The notes: generated by a model from the letters alone, not told the origin. Shown: positions 1 to 11,185, counted from the first letter of the stretch. The stretch: DNA of 64,000 nucleotides from Sweltsa coloradensis (GCA_024449915.1 JAMZAV010002170.1:310001-374000); one strand, 5' to 3'. A program made the numbers and translations.

Positions 1-58
1 TACGTATATATTTTGATATAAACAATACTCACAAAAATACTTTATACTGATATATACA

Positions 59-78
59 CATATATATATATATATTAA
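59..78. repeat. (TA)n tract left of the first Penelope inverted repeat
   Basis: Alternating TA dinucleotides. A second TA tract (2026-2046) lies between the two inverted-repeat structures and a third lies in the centre of the second one. Penelope-like elements are often found in or next to such dinucleotide runs, so these may mark the insertion target. Confidence 0.8.
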
Positions 79-679
79 TGAACTAGGTTTTTCGGTTATA
101 ATGCCACGTTTATTCACATTAGGCCAACGTTTCGATGAAATTTCACTCATCTTCTTCAGGGCCAATACAAATTAATATATAAAAAACGAAAACTACATTA
201 CATTGATAAATTCAGAACAAAACTGGGAAAACAAAATACAACAAAATATAAACAATAGAAATCACTGCACATATGGCAAATTAAAACAACTCAAAGAATC
301 ACTGCAAAGCTTGACGTTGCAAAGAAAGAAGAAAGTCACTACATGTCCATCATATTGCTTTTCGTCATGGATCTTGTCACTCTGACTGTCGATGTATTTA
401 CTTGCAACAGATCATCTGCAGGAACTAACTGGGGCGTTGGTTGTTGGTCCATTGGTTTCACAGCCAGCCTATGTGGCTGTACATGTATCCCTGAAATTGC
501 AGGTTTCCACGTTACAGATAAACGTTGGCTATCTTGCTGTTTATTTAGACTGTGAGATCGTTTATAATCTCAATGGCTTCCCGTAACATTCTAGGAAGAA
601 ACTCCTCAACGGTGGCAATGGGTTTCATGCCAGCAAAGTCGATAACATGACCACTTTCCTTAGTATGTTGAGCAAGGAC

Positions 680-1057
680 TTATGTTCTGTCCATGTGCTC
701 AACAGCAAGCCTGTGTTCCTGTTTTCGTTGAAACATGTTTCTTCCTGTTTGACCCACATAGCATTTGTCACAATTCCCACACGGAATTTCATACACGCCA
801 CTACCTTCTAGGTGAATGTGGTCCTTACTGCTTCTTAACAACTCTCCTATCTTTCTGTCAGTGTTAAAGACTGTTTTGATGTTTTGTTTAGCAAGAATTT
901 TTCCTATGCGGTCTGTTACTCCTTTGACATATGGCAAATATGCAGTTGCAAATGGTTCTTCTTTTTCTGTATCTACATCTTTTTCAGAGTTAGTTTGTCG
1001 TCTTAGGGCCTTTTGAATGATTCTGTTTGAAAAACCATTCTGCTTGAGTCCATCTCA
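680..1057 (-). pseudogene. Penelope GIY-YIG endonuclease fragment, left copy, stopped early
   Basis: On the minus strand this reads through the linker, then LPYVKGV-type sequence, then the GIY-YIG core (GVYEIPCGNCDKCYVGQTGR). It ends at a TAA at 680-682 where the right-hand copy has TCA (Ser), so one base change cut this copy short of its last third. The RT domain is missing upstream. It is a dead transposon fragment rather than a host gene. Confidence 0.75.
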
Positions 1058-1735
1058 AAGGAAGCCCTAAGACGACAAACTAACTCTGAAAAAGATGTAG
1101 ATACAGAAAAAGAAGAACCATTTGCAACTGCATATTTGCCATATGTCAAAGGAGTAACAGACCGCATAGGAAAAATTCTTGCTAAACAAAACATCAAAAC
1201 AGTCTTTAACACTGACAGAAAGATAGGAGAGTTGTTAAGAAGCAGTAAGGACCACATTCACCTAGAAGGTAGTGGCGTGTATGAAATTCCGTGTGGGAAT
1301 TGTGACAAATGCTATGTGGGTCAAACAGGAAGAAACATGTTTCAACGAAAACAGGAACACAGGCTAGCTGTTGAGCACATGGATAAAACATCAGTCCTTG
1401 CTCAACATTCTAAAGAAAGTGGTCATGTTATCGACTTTGCTGGCATGAAACCCAATGCCACCGTTGAGGAGTTTCTTCCTAGAATGTTACGGGAAGCCAT
1501 TGAGATTAATAAACGATCTCACAGTCTAAATAAACAGCAAGATAGCCAACGTTTATCTGTAACGTGGAAACCTGCAATTTCAGGGATACATGTACAGCCA
1601 CATAGGCTGGCTGTGAAACCAATGGACCAACAACCAACGCCCCAGTTAGTTCCTGCAGATGATCTGTTGCAAGTAAATACATCGACAGTCAGAGTGACAA
1701 GATCCATGACGAAAAGCAATATGAAGGACATGTAG
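1058..1735 (+). pseudogene. Penelope-like GIY-YIG endonuclease domain, right copy
   Basis: The frame is open from about 1058 and the first ATG is at 1136. The protein contains the GIY-YIG nuclease signature GVYEIPCGNCDKCYVGQTGR (residues about 48-67 from that ATG): the GVY and CYVG strands, the catalytic-type Arg in TGR, a CxxC-x-C cysteine cluster and a downstream EH. This arrangement, preceded by LPYVKG, is the C-terminal endonuclease of Penelope-like retroelements, which nicks target DNA for reverse transcription. The N-terminal RT is absent, so the copy cannot be autonomous. A Lys/Pro/Gln-rich tail runs to the TAG at 1733. The 199-residue frame is intact, unlike its inverted twin at 680-1057. 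Confidence 0.75.
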
Positions 1736-1908
1736 TGACTTTCTTCTTTCTTTGCAACGTCAAGCTTTGCAGTGATTCTTTGAGTGTTTTAATTTGCCAT
1801 ATGTGCAGTGATTTCTATTGTTTATATTTTGTTGTATTTTGTTTTCCCAGTTTGTTCTGAATTTATCAATGTAATGTAGTTTTCGTTTTTTATATATTAA
1901 TTTGTATT

Positions 1909-1969
1909 GGCCCTGAAGAAGATGAGTGAAATTTCATCGAAACGTTGGCCTTATGTGAATAAACGTGGC
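1909..1969 (+). ncRNA. Hammerhead-ribozyme-like motif in Penelope 3' region
   Basis: The order is CTGAAGA (1913-1919, fitting CUGANGA), a 5-bp stem GATGA/TCATC (1921-1925 with 1934-1938), GAAA (1939-1942), then CGTT pairing with AACG (1962-1965). This is the hammerhead core order, and Penelope-like elements are known to carry such ribozymes. The base after the U that should pair with the last A is G (1967), which does not fit the NUH cleavage rule, and stem I is poor. It is therefore a degenerate or only similar motif. The mirror copy is at about 108-178 on the minus strand. Confidence 0.35.
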
Positions 1970-2046
1970 ATTATAACCGAAAAACCTAGTTCATTAATTC
2001 ATATCGGCCACGAAAATATCCAAAAAATATATATATATATATATAT

Positions 2047-2491
2047 GATAAAAACAAGGATCTTGGGTAAAACCGCGTCGAAAATAAGATGAACCAGGGC
2101 AGAACCTGGGCGTCCACCGACGTTTCGTCTGTACTACGTCAGACATTTTCAAGGTTGACTGTGACTCTACGGAGGTTGGAGTCACAGTGGTTGGCAAGCA
2201 CGCAGCGCCCGCCTTATATAGCCTCGGCTGAAGGTGCGGGGCGGCGAGGTTATATAGAAAATAGGTATATATATATATATATAACCTCGCCGCCCCGCAC
2301 CTTCAGCCGAGGCTATATAAGGCGGGGCGCTGCGTGCTTGCCAACCACTGTGACTCCAACCTCCGTAGAGTCACAGTCAACCTTGAAAATGTCTGACGTA
2401 GTACAGACGAAACGTCGGTGGACGCCCAGGTTCTGCCCTGGTTCATCTTATTTTCGACGCGGTTTTACCCAAGATCCTTGTTTTATCCTAT
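2047..2491. repeat. Second inverted repeat, 215-bp arms, Penelope-terminal type
   Basis: The left arm (2047-2262) and right arm (2281-2491) are almost exact reverse complements around an AT-rich centre. Each arm has a hammerhead-like block (right arm: GTCTG/CAGAC stem, GAAA at 2410-2413, then the CGTC-GGTG-GACG hairpin) and a stable hairpin TGTGACTC/GAGTCACA. No coding sequence is convincing. The similarity of layout to 86-1998 and the adjacency suggest terminal repeats of a second Penelope-like family. This is inference. Confidence 0.55.
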
Positions 2492-3029
2492 GACGGGCCG
2501 CGAAAACCTACAACAATCCATATATACATATATTTATACAGATACACTATATTTACCATTAATTTCAACTTCAACAAAACTCTTCCAGTAACCTGATGTA
2601 TATGTACACAGTCATATCACAAGGAATAGCATAACAATAAACCACGTGTTTATCAGTAGGAATAAAGTAAATTCTACATTCTTATTAATGTCTTCCCTTG
2701 TGCTACTATACGTCTGTCAGTCAGGTCTTCAAGAATAGGCCTGCGGTTAACGCTGTTACCTGACATTTAGGATCCCTGATAGTGGCACACGTAGAAATAA
2801 CTTTCGGGGGGTGCTGCAATGAGTAGGATATAACTGCAAAACATGCTCCAGAAACGGGCCAATGGAGGGGGGAGGAACCCCCCCCCCCCACAATAGCGCG
2901 AAAGGCAATTCTGAGAAATAAGTATTTTAGAAGTGGGTTTATGTGTTTATACGAAGTTAAGGGGCTTTGCTGAACGAGAAAAGAACGGATATGAATAAAT
3001 GTATTTACATTTTTACCGACAGTGTTTTA

Positions 3030-3275
3030 TCGAGTGTTAAGAGCGCGACTCTGATTCGAAAGGTCCCGGATTCAAATCCCGTCGAGACCGGCAATCCTGA
3101 CTGAAGTTTTTTTCCGAGGTTTTCCTCAGTCGTTAATGCGAATGCAAAGGATTGAGTCCTTTTAAACAGCCGTCGGACATCCCCTCACAATAACCTATCC
3201 GCAACATACCTAGTTAGATACCTGAAGAGTGGCATGAATTGCACCCTGGGCAGGCTTACTACAAAAAGTTTATTT
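3030..3275 (+). repeat. tRNA-derived SINE, family A
   Basis: The head has a B-box-like GGATTCAAATCC inside GTCCC...GTCGAGACC, followed by a conserved body (GAGGTTTTCCTCAGTCG, CGGACATCCC) seen again at 29032-29285 (+) and 8150-8420 (-). The head resembles a tRNA but the arms do not fold as a functional tRNA. Confidence 0.65.
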
Positions 3276-3352
3276 TATTTACATTTTTGCGTTAATAAAG
3301 ATGATTTGCAGATATTATTAATGTAACGACAATACAGAAGTTAAATAGTTAC

Positions 3353-3495
3353 CGTCTCGGTGGTCTAGTTGGCTAAGGCGTCCACCCGGAAAGTGGGAGA
3401 CTCGGGTTCGAACCCCGATCGGGATGGATTTTTTAATTTCTGGATTGTATTAAATAATAACAATTCCACCTACGGGAGTGTTTCCCGACCATCCA
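3353..3495 (+). repeat. tRNA-derived SINE, family C
   Basis: The head reads GTCTCGGTGGTCTAGTTGG (A-box-like) and ends with GGGTTCGAACCCC (B box). The acceptor arm pairs only with several G-U wobbles. It runs straight into a tail, TTTTTTAATTTCTGGATTG, found also at 51917-52045 (+) and inverted at 34612-34710. The shared tail argues for a SINE rather than a working tRNA gene. Confidence 0.65.
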
Positions 3496-3968
3496 AATCG
3501 AGAAAAATATATTATAAATGCTGGAATTTTTGTTTGGGGGGGAAGCATCCAGAGCCCCCGCCACTGCCTGATACCATAGGTTTGAATGGTCCTGGAATTG
3601 GGATCTATAGAGTAATGAGAATCAATGACGCGAGTTACGATATTAAGCAGCCTAGGGCGTGGTCAAGGGGAGACAGGGGGTGACCGCTCAGCCATCAAAC
3701 ACACGTATTTCGCTAGAGCAGATGGAGGGTTAGAGAGTTGGTGTAACGGCTTCGTTATCCTCGACGTCTGCTCGGCAGTCCGGGTTAGTGGAGGAACTTA
3801 TATGACTGTCAAGGTTACACCGTCCTTTCGGATGGGGCGTTAAGCCGTTGGTCCCCTTAGTGCTTTTCGAAAGGCGTAGGCTACGTACCAGTACCGAGTT
3901 TCCCCTCCTACCTTCTCTTTTAAATTTGCACAAGTGGATTGCATTATCCTTTACAAATAGAGACTTAA

Positions 3969-3992
3969 TAATAATAATAATAATAATAATAA

Positions 3993-4048
<56 letters not shown>

Positions 4049-4055
4049 TAATAAA

Positions 4056-4132
<77 letters not shown>
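3969..4132. repeat. (TAA)n microsatellite beside LINE 3' end
   Basis: About 160 bp of imperfect ATA/TAA triplets, followed by a 20-bp T run. It abuts the 3' end of a minus-strand LINE fragment, so it may have grown from that element's A-rich tail. Confidence 0.85.
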
Positions 4133-4134
<2 letters not shown>

Positions 4135-4925
4135 TTTTTTTTTTTTTTTTTTTATTGTACGTAGCAAAAACATAAGAGTACAAACATAGCATACATTATC
4201 CCACTAAACCCGAAGGCTTATCAGTGGGTCACATTAATGTATCAAAATAACTTAGGTTTAAGCTCATAGCTGAAGGCCGTTGAAACATTCTACAATATGA
4301 CTAAAATTAACAATTTTACACAATAATATAAGTGACAAGGTACACACAGAGACGTAAGGAAATACAATAAACATCGAATTGATCTGAAAATATCACAGAA
4401 ACATAATATAAAATCGATAATATACAATTACTTATTACATCAGGTAAATCAATTGTACACACACAAGGTGAGAGTTTACAAAAAAAGAAAAAGAAAATGA
4501 GTTCTTAAAAGGAGTAAGTTCACAAAAATCATTGCAGTTCTTTAGAAAGGTTCTCGAGGTAAAATGATTTTAGGTATAACTTAATCAAGGATATTTTATC
4601 TAACGTTAAAATTTCAGGTGGCAATGAATTAAAAACTCTTGGTATCATGAAACGCAAGCAGCGATCACCATGTTTATTCGTTGTTAATGGTACTACAAAC
4701 TTGTTTTGGCTAGCAAGTCTAGTTCCTTTATCATGCCCACGGGTATTTTATATTTCGTATCGTAAAAGTACTTCAAAATCAGCCTGTAGAAATATAATTC
4801 TCTTACCGGTAATATAAAGCAAGTCCTATAGACGTCCTCAATTTCGTTGTGGACATTATGCAAGCGTTTGGGGTGTATTATCTTTACTATCGAGTTTTGT
4901 AGTCTAATAAGCATGGTCATATTCG
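4133..4925 (-). mobile_element. 5'-truncated LINE, 3' end only
   Basis: Read on the minus strand, this is the C-terminal end of a non-LTR retrotransposon ORF, then about 390 bp of 3' UTR, an A run and triplets. The insertion lacks the whole catalytic part, as usual for 5'-truncated LINE copies. It is related in style to the longer LINE at the right end of the window but is not the same sequence. Confidence 0.65.
4529..4920 (-). pseudogene. LINE ORF2 C-terminal fragment, frameshifted
   Basis: The first frame (4920-4693) gives LQNSIVKIIHPKRLHNVHNE and later FYRLILKYFYDTKYKIP. Near 4697 the frame shifts by one base, and the continuation reads NKHGDRCLRFMIPRVFNSLP... to a TGA at 4529-4531. The 'R.F..LP.EI' ending is the usual C-terminus of jockey/CR1-type reverse transcriptase ORFs. 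The shift shows the copy is dead. Confidence 0.65.
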
Positions 4926-5141
4926 AAACCGAATAATAATAATATTAATAATAATAATAATTATGATTATCGTTTAATCCGATAAAATTAGCTCGCCCTT
5001 AGCAAACTGTGTTTTTGAAAGAGTAGTCATATTACTTTTTAAGTAATTGATGCACTTCCGTTTTGTAAGAAGGATATTTTATTTCAGATTCATAATTATA
5101 AATTTTAGGTGTAAGATTGAGTTTTGTTGTCTGTTGCCCAG

Positions 5142-6965
5142 CGTCGAGTGTGGACCGATGTTCGGCGGTCACTGGGCTGGAGTACGCCGAGATCAGGGTG
5201 TCCATGGTGCAGCGCTGTGTGGACAAGATGGCCGACAACACGGAGACTCCCCCTACAGAAACCAGTGAGTTGTAGCACGTGCGGCTTCCTTTACTGAAAT
5301 ACAGTGGCGTAGGAACCGGGGGGCATGGGGGGGGGGGGGCAAAACTAACGTGAGTTCAATATTAATCCCAGAATTTCCGTAGTAAATATTTACATACACA
5401 TACATTTTGACAGTCCCCTTGGTAAAACGAATGTTTGCCAGTATGCTAAGTCAAAACATAAAAAAGGTTAAAATTTACTAAAATAGGCCACTTCACATTA
5501 ATTTAATTTGTTTTTAGATCGCAGATAGTGCTTTAAAAAAATCGTTTACGAGTCCGAGTGCAGTTAAAACCTGACGAAATAACACTGTAGTATGGTGTGT
5601 TTTTTTGTTGACTTCGGCGAATATTTTTCCGGCAGCTGGGGCTTCGCCCCAGACCCCAGCTGCCGCCAACAAACTCTGCAAATAATTTTGCCCCCCCCCC
5701 CCCAACTTTCAAACCGTCCTACGCGTCTGCTGAAATAGATGCGTTCCAGAGAACTCTGCCAGAGTCCATCCAATTCGTGTTCCAAGTGCTCCAATATAAA
5801 CTATACCTGACATACCCAGTGTTCCAGAATCAATCTCAAGCTAATCGGATTGTCATCCAACTGATCCAGCAGTTGAAGGGATGACTTTGATTAAGACGTG
5901 AAGAGTGGCTTCTTTGCTATATGACATGAATATAAATAATACTTTAAAAATTTCGTACGGTGGATTAGATCTTAGACAAGATATCCAATCCATGTCTTGA
6001 TGTAGAGTGCGGCAGAATATAACATTGTTTATTTTGAAGTGTCAACCATGTTTTCAACTAATGCAATTCATGTGTTTCATAAAACGAAAATCAATTCATT
6101 TTAATTCAATTTTATTTAGACACAACAAGTGAACACACAAGTAAAAGTAAAACAGTGAGAACTAAATAAAGTGTCGCCTGATCATAGGTACTGATTAATA
6201 CAATAGTACCAATATCATACAAATTAAAATATCAATAACACGATAAAATATAGATAAAGTTCAATGCATCCTGACAATCACAACCGGCTATCTGAGATTA
6301 CACAAGAGATGAATAATTCTGGGTTGCAGCTAATGGAATGAATGGATTCTTTTCTCTTTTTCTCGTAGGAAACCTGTCCATTCAATTAGAAAGCCACTCT
6401 TAACTAGGTATTTTAGTGTTAGTGAAGTTACGTTGGGAATGACATAGTGCTATTTAAAACGACTCAATCGCTTGCATTCGCATTATCAAGTGACAAAGAG
6501 CTTGGAAAAACTTTCAGTCAGAATTACCAGTGTCTGGTATAGAACACGGGTATCACACGTTCATTTGGGCTTAATGTGTCGGTAAAAAATGAGTTCAGAT
6601 TGCTTGCAAAAAAATTCACGCTTAGTACACAGTTTTAGAAACATAAATAAAACATCTAATGGCAAGACCAAGCGTTAATAATTTAGTCAATTGTATAATC
6701 ATTTCTAACCTTATTTTCCCCTATGATTGTTATAATGGTACTTGTAGATATTTCTTGTTGTTATCTTTTTTAATATTTTTTGTTACAAGGCTGGCAGTGT
6801 GTTTGTAGCTTTGCTCTTTTCTGCCATCCTCGGGACACATTTAATCAATGAATGTGTTGCCAAAACAAATAATAAAATAAATAACATTTCTTTTTTTCAG
6901 GTGAAGTACCCGAAGGAAATTTGAGGCCCAATTCTCTCTACCAAAGCTACGACCAGAAAGTTTAA
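5142..6965 (+). CDS. C-terminal two exons of an unrecognised gene
   Basis: The penultimate exon is 5142-5264 (after TTGCCCAG, before the donor GTGAGT) and the last exon is 6901-6965 (after TTTTTTTCAG), joined in phase 1. Together they read SSVDRCSAVTGLEYAEIRVS, then MVQRCVDKMADNTETPPTET, then SEVPEGNLRPNSLYQSYDQK and V before TAA. Exon GC and phase agreement make this a real gene end. The remaining exons must lie left of the window or be hidden in 1-5141. I see no domain. The tail is polar, Thr/Glu/Pro-rich and has two Tyr near the end, as in many cytoplasmic C-terminal tails. I do not recognise the family. The 1.6-kb last intron holds a hAT-like MITE. Confidence 0.6.
5302..5729. mobile_element. 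hAT-like MITE with 8-bp target duplication
   Basis: The left end is CAGTGGCGTAGGA and the right end TCCTACGCGTCTG, both followed inwards by G or C runs. The flanks carry the same 8 bp, CTGAAATA, at 5294-5301 and 5730-5737. An 8-bp duplication and CAGTG-type ends fit the hAT superfamily. There is no transposase. It sits inside the last intron of the gene ending at 6965, 37 bp after its donor. Confidence 0.8.
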
Positions 6966-7515
6966 GTTTAATCATAGTAGTACAACTTTATTTTCCAAAC
7001 AAAGCTCTGCCTTTACATTAAGGTTGCCTTAAAGACACGGAATAACAAAAAAAATAATTAATTTACATTAAAACAAATTACGTTTAACAATAAGTAAAAT
7101 TAGTTACAGATTTTGAAAAAATGAAATGAAGTGAAAAATGAAGTGAGAAGTATGATTTGTGAAGTATAAAATAACAAATACTGATTTATACTTGTTACTT
7201 AAACTGCTTAAGCTGCTTAAGATAATGATCTGAAATGGAGGTTTGAAAATAAAATAATTGTATATTTTAACAATCTTGAATTTTTGTAAGCTTTTTGTGT
7301 TTGAAATTGTTTGTAAATACGGAATGAAACTGTACCCTAGTTTCAGTTCATTTTCATAATTCTATAATCGTCATCCACATATTTGTATTTCGTTTTGTAA
7401 GAAAAGGGTGGGAAGAAGTTGACATTTACGTGTTAAATAACCTACTTGTGCTCAATCTGTTCATTATGTTATAATATGAAACTGTTTATTGTAAATAAAT
7501 ATTACAATAACAAAT
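6966..7515 (+). other. Probable 3' UTR of the gene ending at 6965
   Basis: AT-rich sequence without coding signal after the TAA. AATAAA occurs at 7494-7499, a plausible poly(A) signal about 530 bp after the stop. Confidence 0.45.
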
Positions 7516-7649
7516 ACAGGTAATATATTACACAATTTAATATTGTCTATGCCTACTTGTCTTTCAAGATTTTTGCAAGATTTGTGTGTATGTGATAAGT
7601 TATTCAGCATTAAAAGTAGATAGTATTATATTTGTATAGCAGTGTGATT

Positions 7650-8026
7650 TTTGAGCGAGCGTAGCGAGCGTCTCCACTTTGACTCTTATGGCTCGAATGT
7701 CTGTTTTTTCCTGTTACTGCTTCGGTACAGGTCGCACCGTTTGTCTGATCGACCTGAAATTTGGCACACATGTTCATACCACCTATACGGGTTGCTGTAT
7801 AGTTTTTGAACAAAATCCGATCGTTGGAAAAAAAATGTTCCGATCGTTATGAAATTTTGCAGGGTCAATAAGTACAACATTCTCTCCTATTTTACAAATT
7901 TTCAGCTAAATCAGTCAAGACCTTAAAGACTTATTGGTATGTAACATTATGGGAATGTCGTTCTCGGTCGTGTTGCACGTACCGGTGCTCGCCCAACAAC
8001 GCGACGGGACTTTAGCGTTTTCCTAG
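7650..8026 (+). mobile_element. Helitron-like non-autonomous element
   Basis: The 5' end reads TTGAGCGAGCGTAGCGAGCG. The 3' end has an inverted counterpart (GTGCTCGCCCAA), then a GC-rich block with a short hairpin (CGC...GCG) and TTTTCCTAG followed by T. Subterminal inverted repeats, a terminal hairpin and a CTAG|T end fit Helitron/Helentron short elements. It is the shortest member of the family in this window. Confidence 0.65.
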
Positions 8027-8149
8027 TCTATGTATTATTTGTGGAAAACCAGCCTGGTGAACTCCAATTAATAGTTACAAACATTTAATTAAATTTTTAA
8101 CGAAGGAAACATTGACCTGTAACATGGTGCAATGTATGCCCTTCTCCAT

Positions 8150-8420
8150 GGTTAATTATATAGGTATGATGCGGATAGGACAATTTGGAAGGGATGTCCG
8201 AGGGCTGTTTAAGAGAATTTAATTCCTCGCATTCACGACCGAGGAAAATAAAAATAAAACTTCAGTCAGGATTTCCGGTCACGACGGTATTTGAACTCGG
8301 GACCTCTCTAATCAGTGTCGCGCGCTTAACGCTTGAGCCAACACTGTCCAAGGCAACGCATAGACCTGTGTCCACCCCTCTAACCCCCTCACTTCACCAT
8401 CACCCAATCCTCATCTGATA
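8150..8420 (-). repeat. tRNA-derived SINE, family A (minus)
   Basis: Reverse complement of the 3030 and 29032 copies: the tRNA-like head lies near 8350 and the body runs towards 8160 (GGACAATTTGGAAGG, GATGTCCGAGGGCTGTTTAA). Confidence 0.6.
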
Positions 8421-8892
8421 TCAAATACTTTCTATGTTAGGTATTTGCTGTCATCTGCTGAGCTGACCTTTGATCACGTTCTAATTTAGTTAACCATCAT
8501 TAATGCCATGTGATATGTTTTCGTGTACCTCATGCATGTGGATTGTCTGGCATTGTGAGTCAGGCTGCCATCCTGGAAAGACCTACTATTGGACGAATTT
8601 GTATGTAATTTACTTCAACAGTGCATTGTATAAAGATTGATCTTGTCTATGAAGCTTGAAGCTATTTACGGTGTTATGGAAGTTCCAGTTTATAAGGTAA
8701 TGTCATGGCATTGTTACGTATCCTTGGTTAATGGTTAGGCCTCCGCCTACAGTTTTGAACGTAATATGACGCATATTAGTTTCGTTCTGTCGTTATTGCC
8801 TCGTCGAAATAGAACGTTTGAAAACAAAATATGTTTATTTTTTAAATCTGGAATTTTTTTGTAAGGCAATAATATAAATTGTATTAATGTAA

Positions 8893-9006
8893 GTCCATCA
8901 ATCCATCAATCAAAACCCCATCTCGGCCCGGTATCAAACCTGGGTTTCCCAATTGCCGGTCGAATTCTTTACCACTAAGCTACCGAAACGGTCATGTAAT
9001 GAATTC

Positions 9007-9064
<58 letters not shown>

Positions 9065-9066
9065 GT
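8893..9066 (-). repeat. SINE head followed by (TTA)n
   Basis: On the minus strand there is an A-box-like TAGCTTAGTGG and a B-box-like GGTTTGATACC about 30 bp apart (8998-8915). On the other side is a 60-bp ATT triplet run (9005-9064). It looks like a SINE fragment plus microsatellite. No matching body was seen elsewhere. Confidence 0.45.
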
Positions 9067-9324
9067 GTTATTATCTGAATTTGCATAGTTTTATTACTAT
9101 AGCCCAAATGTTATACAGGTTGTTAAAAAAATGATGTAGACCAATTATTATTCATATTGTCTAACAATAATCTATTTATATTGTAAGTTTTCATATTAGT
9201 TTGATAATTGATAAAGAATTAAATCACATACCAAATACAGAAAGTTATACAGACGTGTTCTGCAAGATTTTTGCGAACTTACAACTTTGCATTAAATAGA
9301 AATAAAATCAATAAATGAATTCGT

Positions 9325-9690
9325 ATTTCTACCCACTCAGTCACAGAACTGATTTTCAGTGGTGGACATGAAATTCAAAGCGGACTACGCCAACCCCGTA
9401 GGCGCTGACACCATCGACGAGCAAACATTGACCAACTAGAGATCGGCATATTTAAGTAGGAAACACCGATAAATCAAGCTGGACACGATTCCACCGCGGA
9501 CAGCGCCAGAATTAACATGGCTGATACCACCTTATAATGTATTATGTGCCTCGTTGCTAAAGACTATAAGCCAAGAACTGATGGACTCAAGTCAGAAGTT
9601 AATACACTCCTCCCTTAAACGAGAATTGAACCCTGGACTTTCTGCTTTGGAAGCACAGAGCTACTTACCACAAGACCAGAGTGATATATT
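9325..9690 (-). repeat. tRNA-derived SINE, family B (minus, diverged)
   Basis: Shares the family B landmarks: CTGATTTTCAGTGG at the 3' end, a GACGAGCAAAC/GACGAGTGAG block, and a tRNA-like head on the minus strand near 9690 with GGGTTCAATTCTCG as B box. It is older than the other copies, judging by mismatches. Confidence 0.6.
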
Positions 9691-10298
9691 ATAATTATTT
9701 GTGATATAAAACTTAAGCAGGTAAAATTTTGAGGATATTTGCATGAATATACTTCGAAACTAGTATTGCATCCTTTCACTAAGTATTGTGTGTGTGTGTG
9801 GGGGGTGGGGTGGGGTGGGGGTGGGGGGACGACCCGACGATATACTCAAAACATAATTCTTAAGACGACGCATTGGTATACGTCCAAAATAAATGGTGAC
9901 ATTGTAAAGTCCACGCACTCGCGTATTCTCTACTTAAACTAGTTATTTTACTTTTGTTTGTTTATTTTTAATTTTTAATTTTACATTAATATATTATTAA
10001 TGGCCCACACCTAATTTACACACGTATTGTGATTGTTTTACGACATCACTTCGGGTAGGACAATTGTGTATGTCTTTAAAAGATAATCATTCGATTGATT
10101 TAAATAATAAAACATGTAAATTTTTCTTAGATTATCTGCCGCACATGGAAAAGTTATCAATTTTACCAACGATTGGGGATGGGGCGGTACCAGTTCCTAC
10201 AAGGTACAAGATCCTCTCCTCTCCTCTCTTCTTCCCCTAATGTATGCTAGGATTAGGACTGTCGTGTATTTGTGTGGGAATAAGAGGATGGGATAGTC

Positions 10299-10637
10299 GC
10301 GAAATTAAAACCACGCGAAATTACAGTTTTTTCGTGATATCTCGAGAACGATGCAAAATATCTAAAAACTGATTCTTGACCGAATTGTGGTTTTGTTAGA
10401 ACAATATAATGCAATAAAAAATATTCAAATATAATTGGTGCGGGTTGTATTTAAAATAACATGCATTTAATTAATTAAAATTCTAATAAAAAACTTAATT
10501 ACCATCACATTACAATATTTTCCTTGCATTGTATTGTTCTAACAAAACCACAGTTCGGTCTAGATCAGTTTTAAGATATTTAGCATCGTTCTCGAGATAT
10601 CACGAAAACCTGTGATTTCGCGTGGTTTTGATTTCGC
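10299..10637. mobile_element. Inverted-repeat (foldback) element, 340 bp
   Basis: Both ends contain GCGAAAT...AACCACGCGAAAT and its complement, with pairing for over 100 bp (TCGAGAACGATGC / GCATCGTTCTCGA and GTTAGAACAATA / TATTGTTCTAAC). There is no ORF. It fits a MITE or foldback element. Confidence 0.65.
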
Positions 10638-11185
10638 GCGCTGAGCGTGGCCCAACTCAAATGCGCGCGCTCAGGTGCAGATGAACGGTTGGATATATCA
10701 TTACCTATTTTTGCATGAATGTTAATAGAGTTTCTTTGTATTGATATCCAAACTTGGTTGACAAGAATTAGTCTGAAAAAAAAATTGCGAGAGATAAGTC
10801 CAAAACGTGAAAAATGGGAAATCCAAAACATGGATTTTAATTCAGGAAATTCCCACTTAACTGTTTTTCTTACGATAAAAGCAAATTAGCCTACGCGTTC
10901 ACATTGATTTAAACGTTGATATCCAGTATGCAAATCAGCGTTAGAAAATCTGTACTCTTGAAATAAATTCCCGAAGTTCAACCAAATTTTGTGAATTGCG
11001 GAGATTTCACAAATTTGTTATTCAAAACCGATGAATTTCTAGAAATACACGTACTGGATCTCATACATTGCTCCATTATCAACGTTCGTGTGAAATATGA
11101 TACCGGTATTGTTAACCGTTAACTGAAAAAAAAAACAGAGCTGAGCGCTTAAACTCGTCTCCGTGCCAGCCTCAGCGCCCTATAC
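10638..11185. repeat. First copy of a 550-bp direct duplication
   Basis: Starts at CTGAGCGTGGCCCAACTCAA and ends with GCGCTTAAACTCGTCTCCG. It is matched along its length by 11343-11930 with many substitutions. No coding frame is shared between the copies. Confidence 0.6.

Larger units (their letters stand above)
86..1998. mobile_element. Penelope-like element fragments in head-to-head inverted repeat
   Basis: The left arm (about 86-1015) and right arm (about 1058-1998) are near-perfect reverse complements; the last bases of the right arm mirror the first of the left. Each arm carries the C-terminal endonuclease part of a Penelope-like polyprotein followed by about 260 bp of non-coding 3' sequence. 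The central 40 bp are not symmetrical: the left arm keeps a few more upstream codons (read on minus from 1057 as LKQNGFSNRIIQKALRRQ), so the copies were cut at different points. No reverse transcriptase domain is present, so both copies are 5'-truncated. Paired, inverted partial copies are typical of Penelope-like elements. Confidence 0.8.

Noticed and set aside
2089..2493. 134-codon plus ORF
   Set aside because: Spans both arms of an inverted repeat and its halves mirror each other.
3356..3428. Functional tRNA gene
   Set aside because: B box is good but the acceptor arm needs several G-U pairs and the sequence runs into a SINE tail found elsewhere.
3730..4173. 147-codon minus ORF rich in Tyr
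   Set aside because: It is the translation of the TAA/ATA microsatellite (TTA/TAT on minus).
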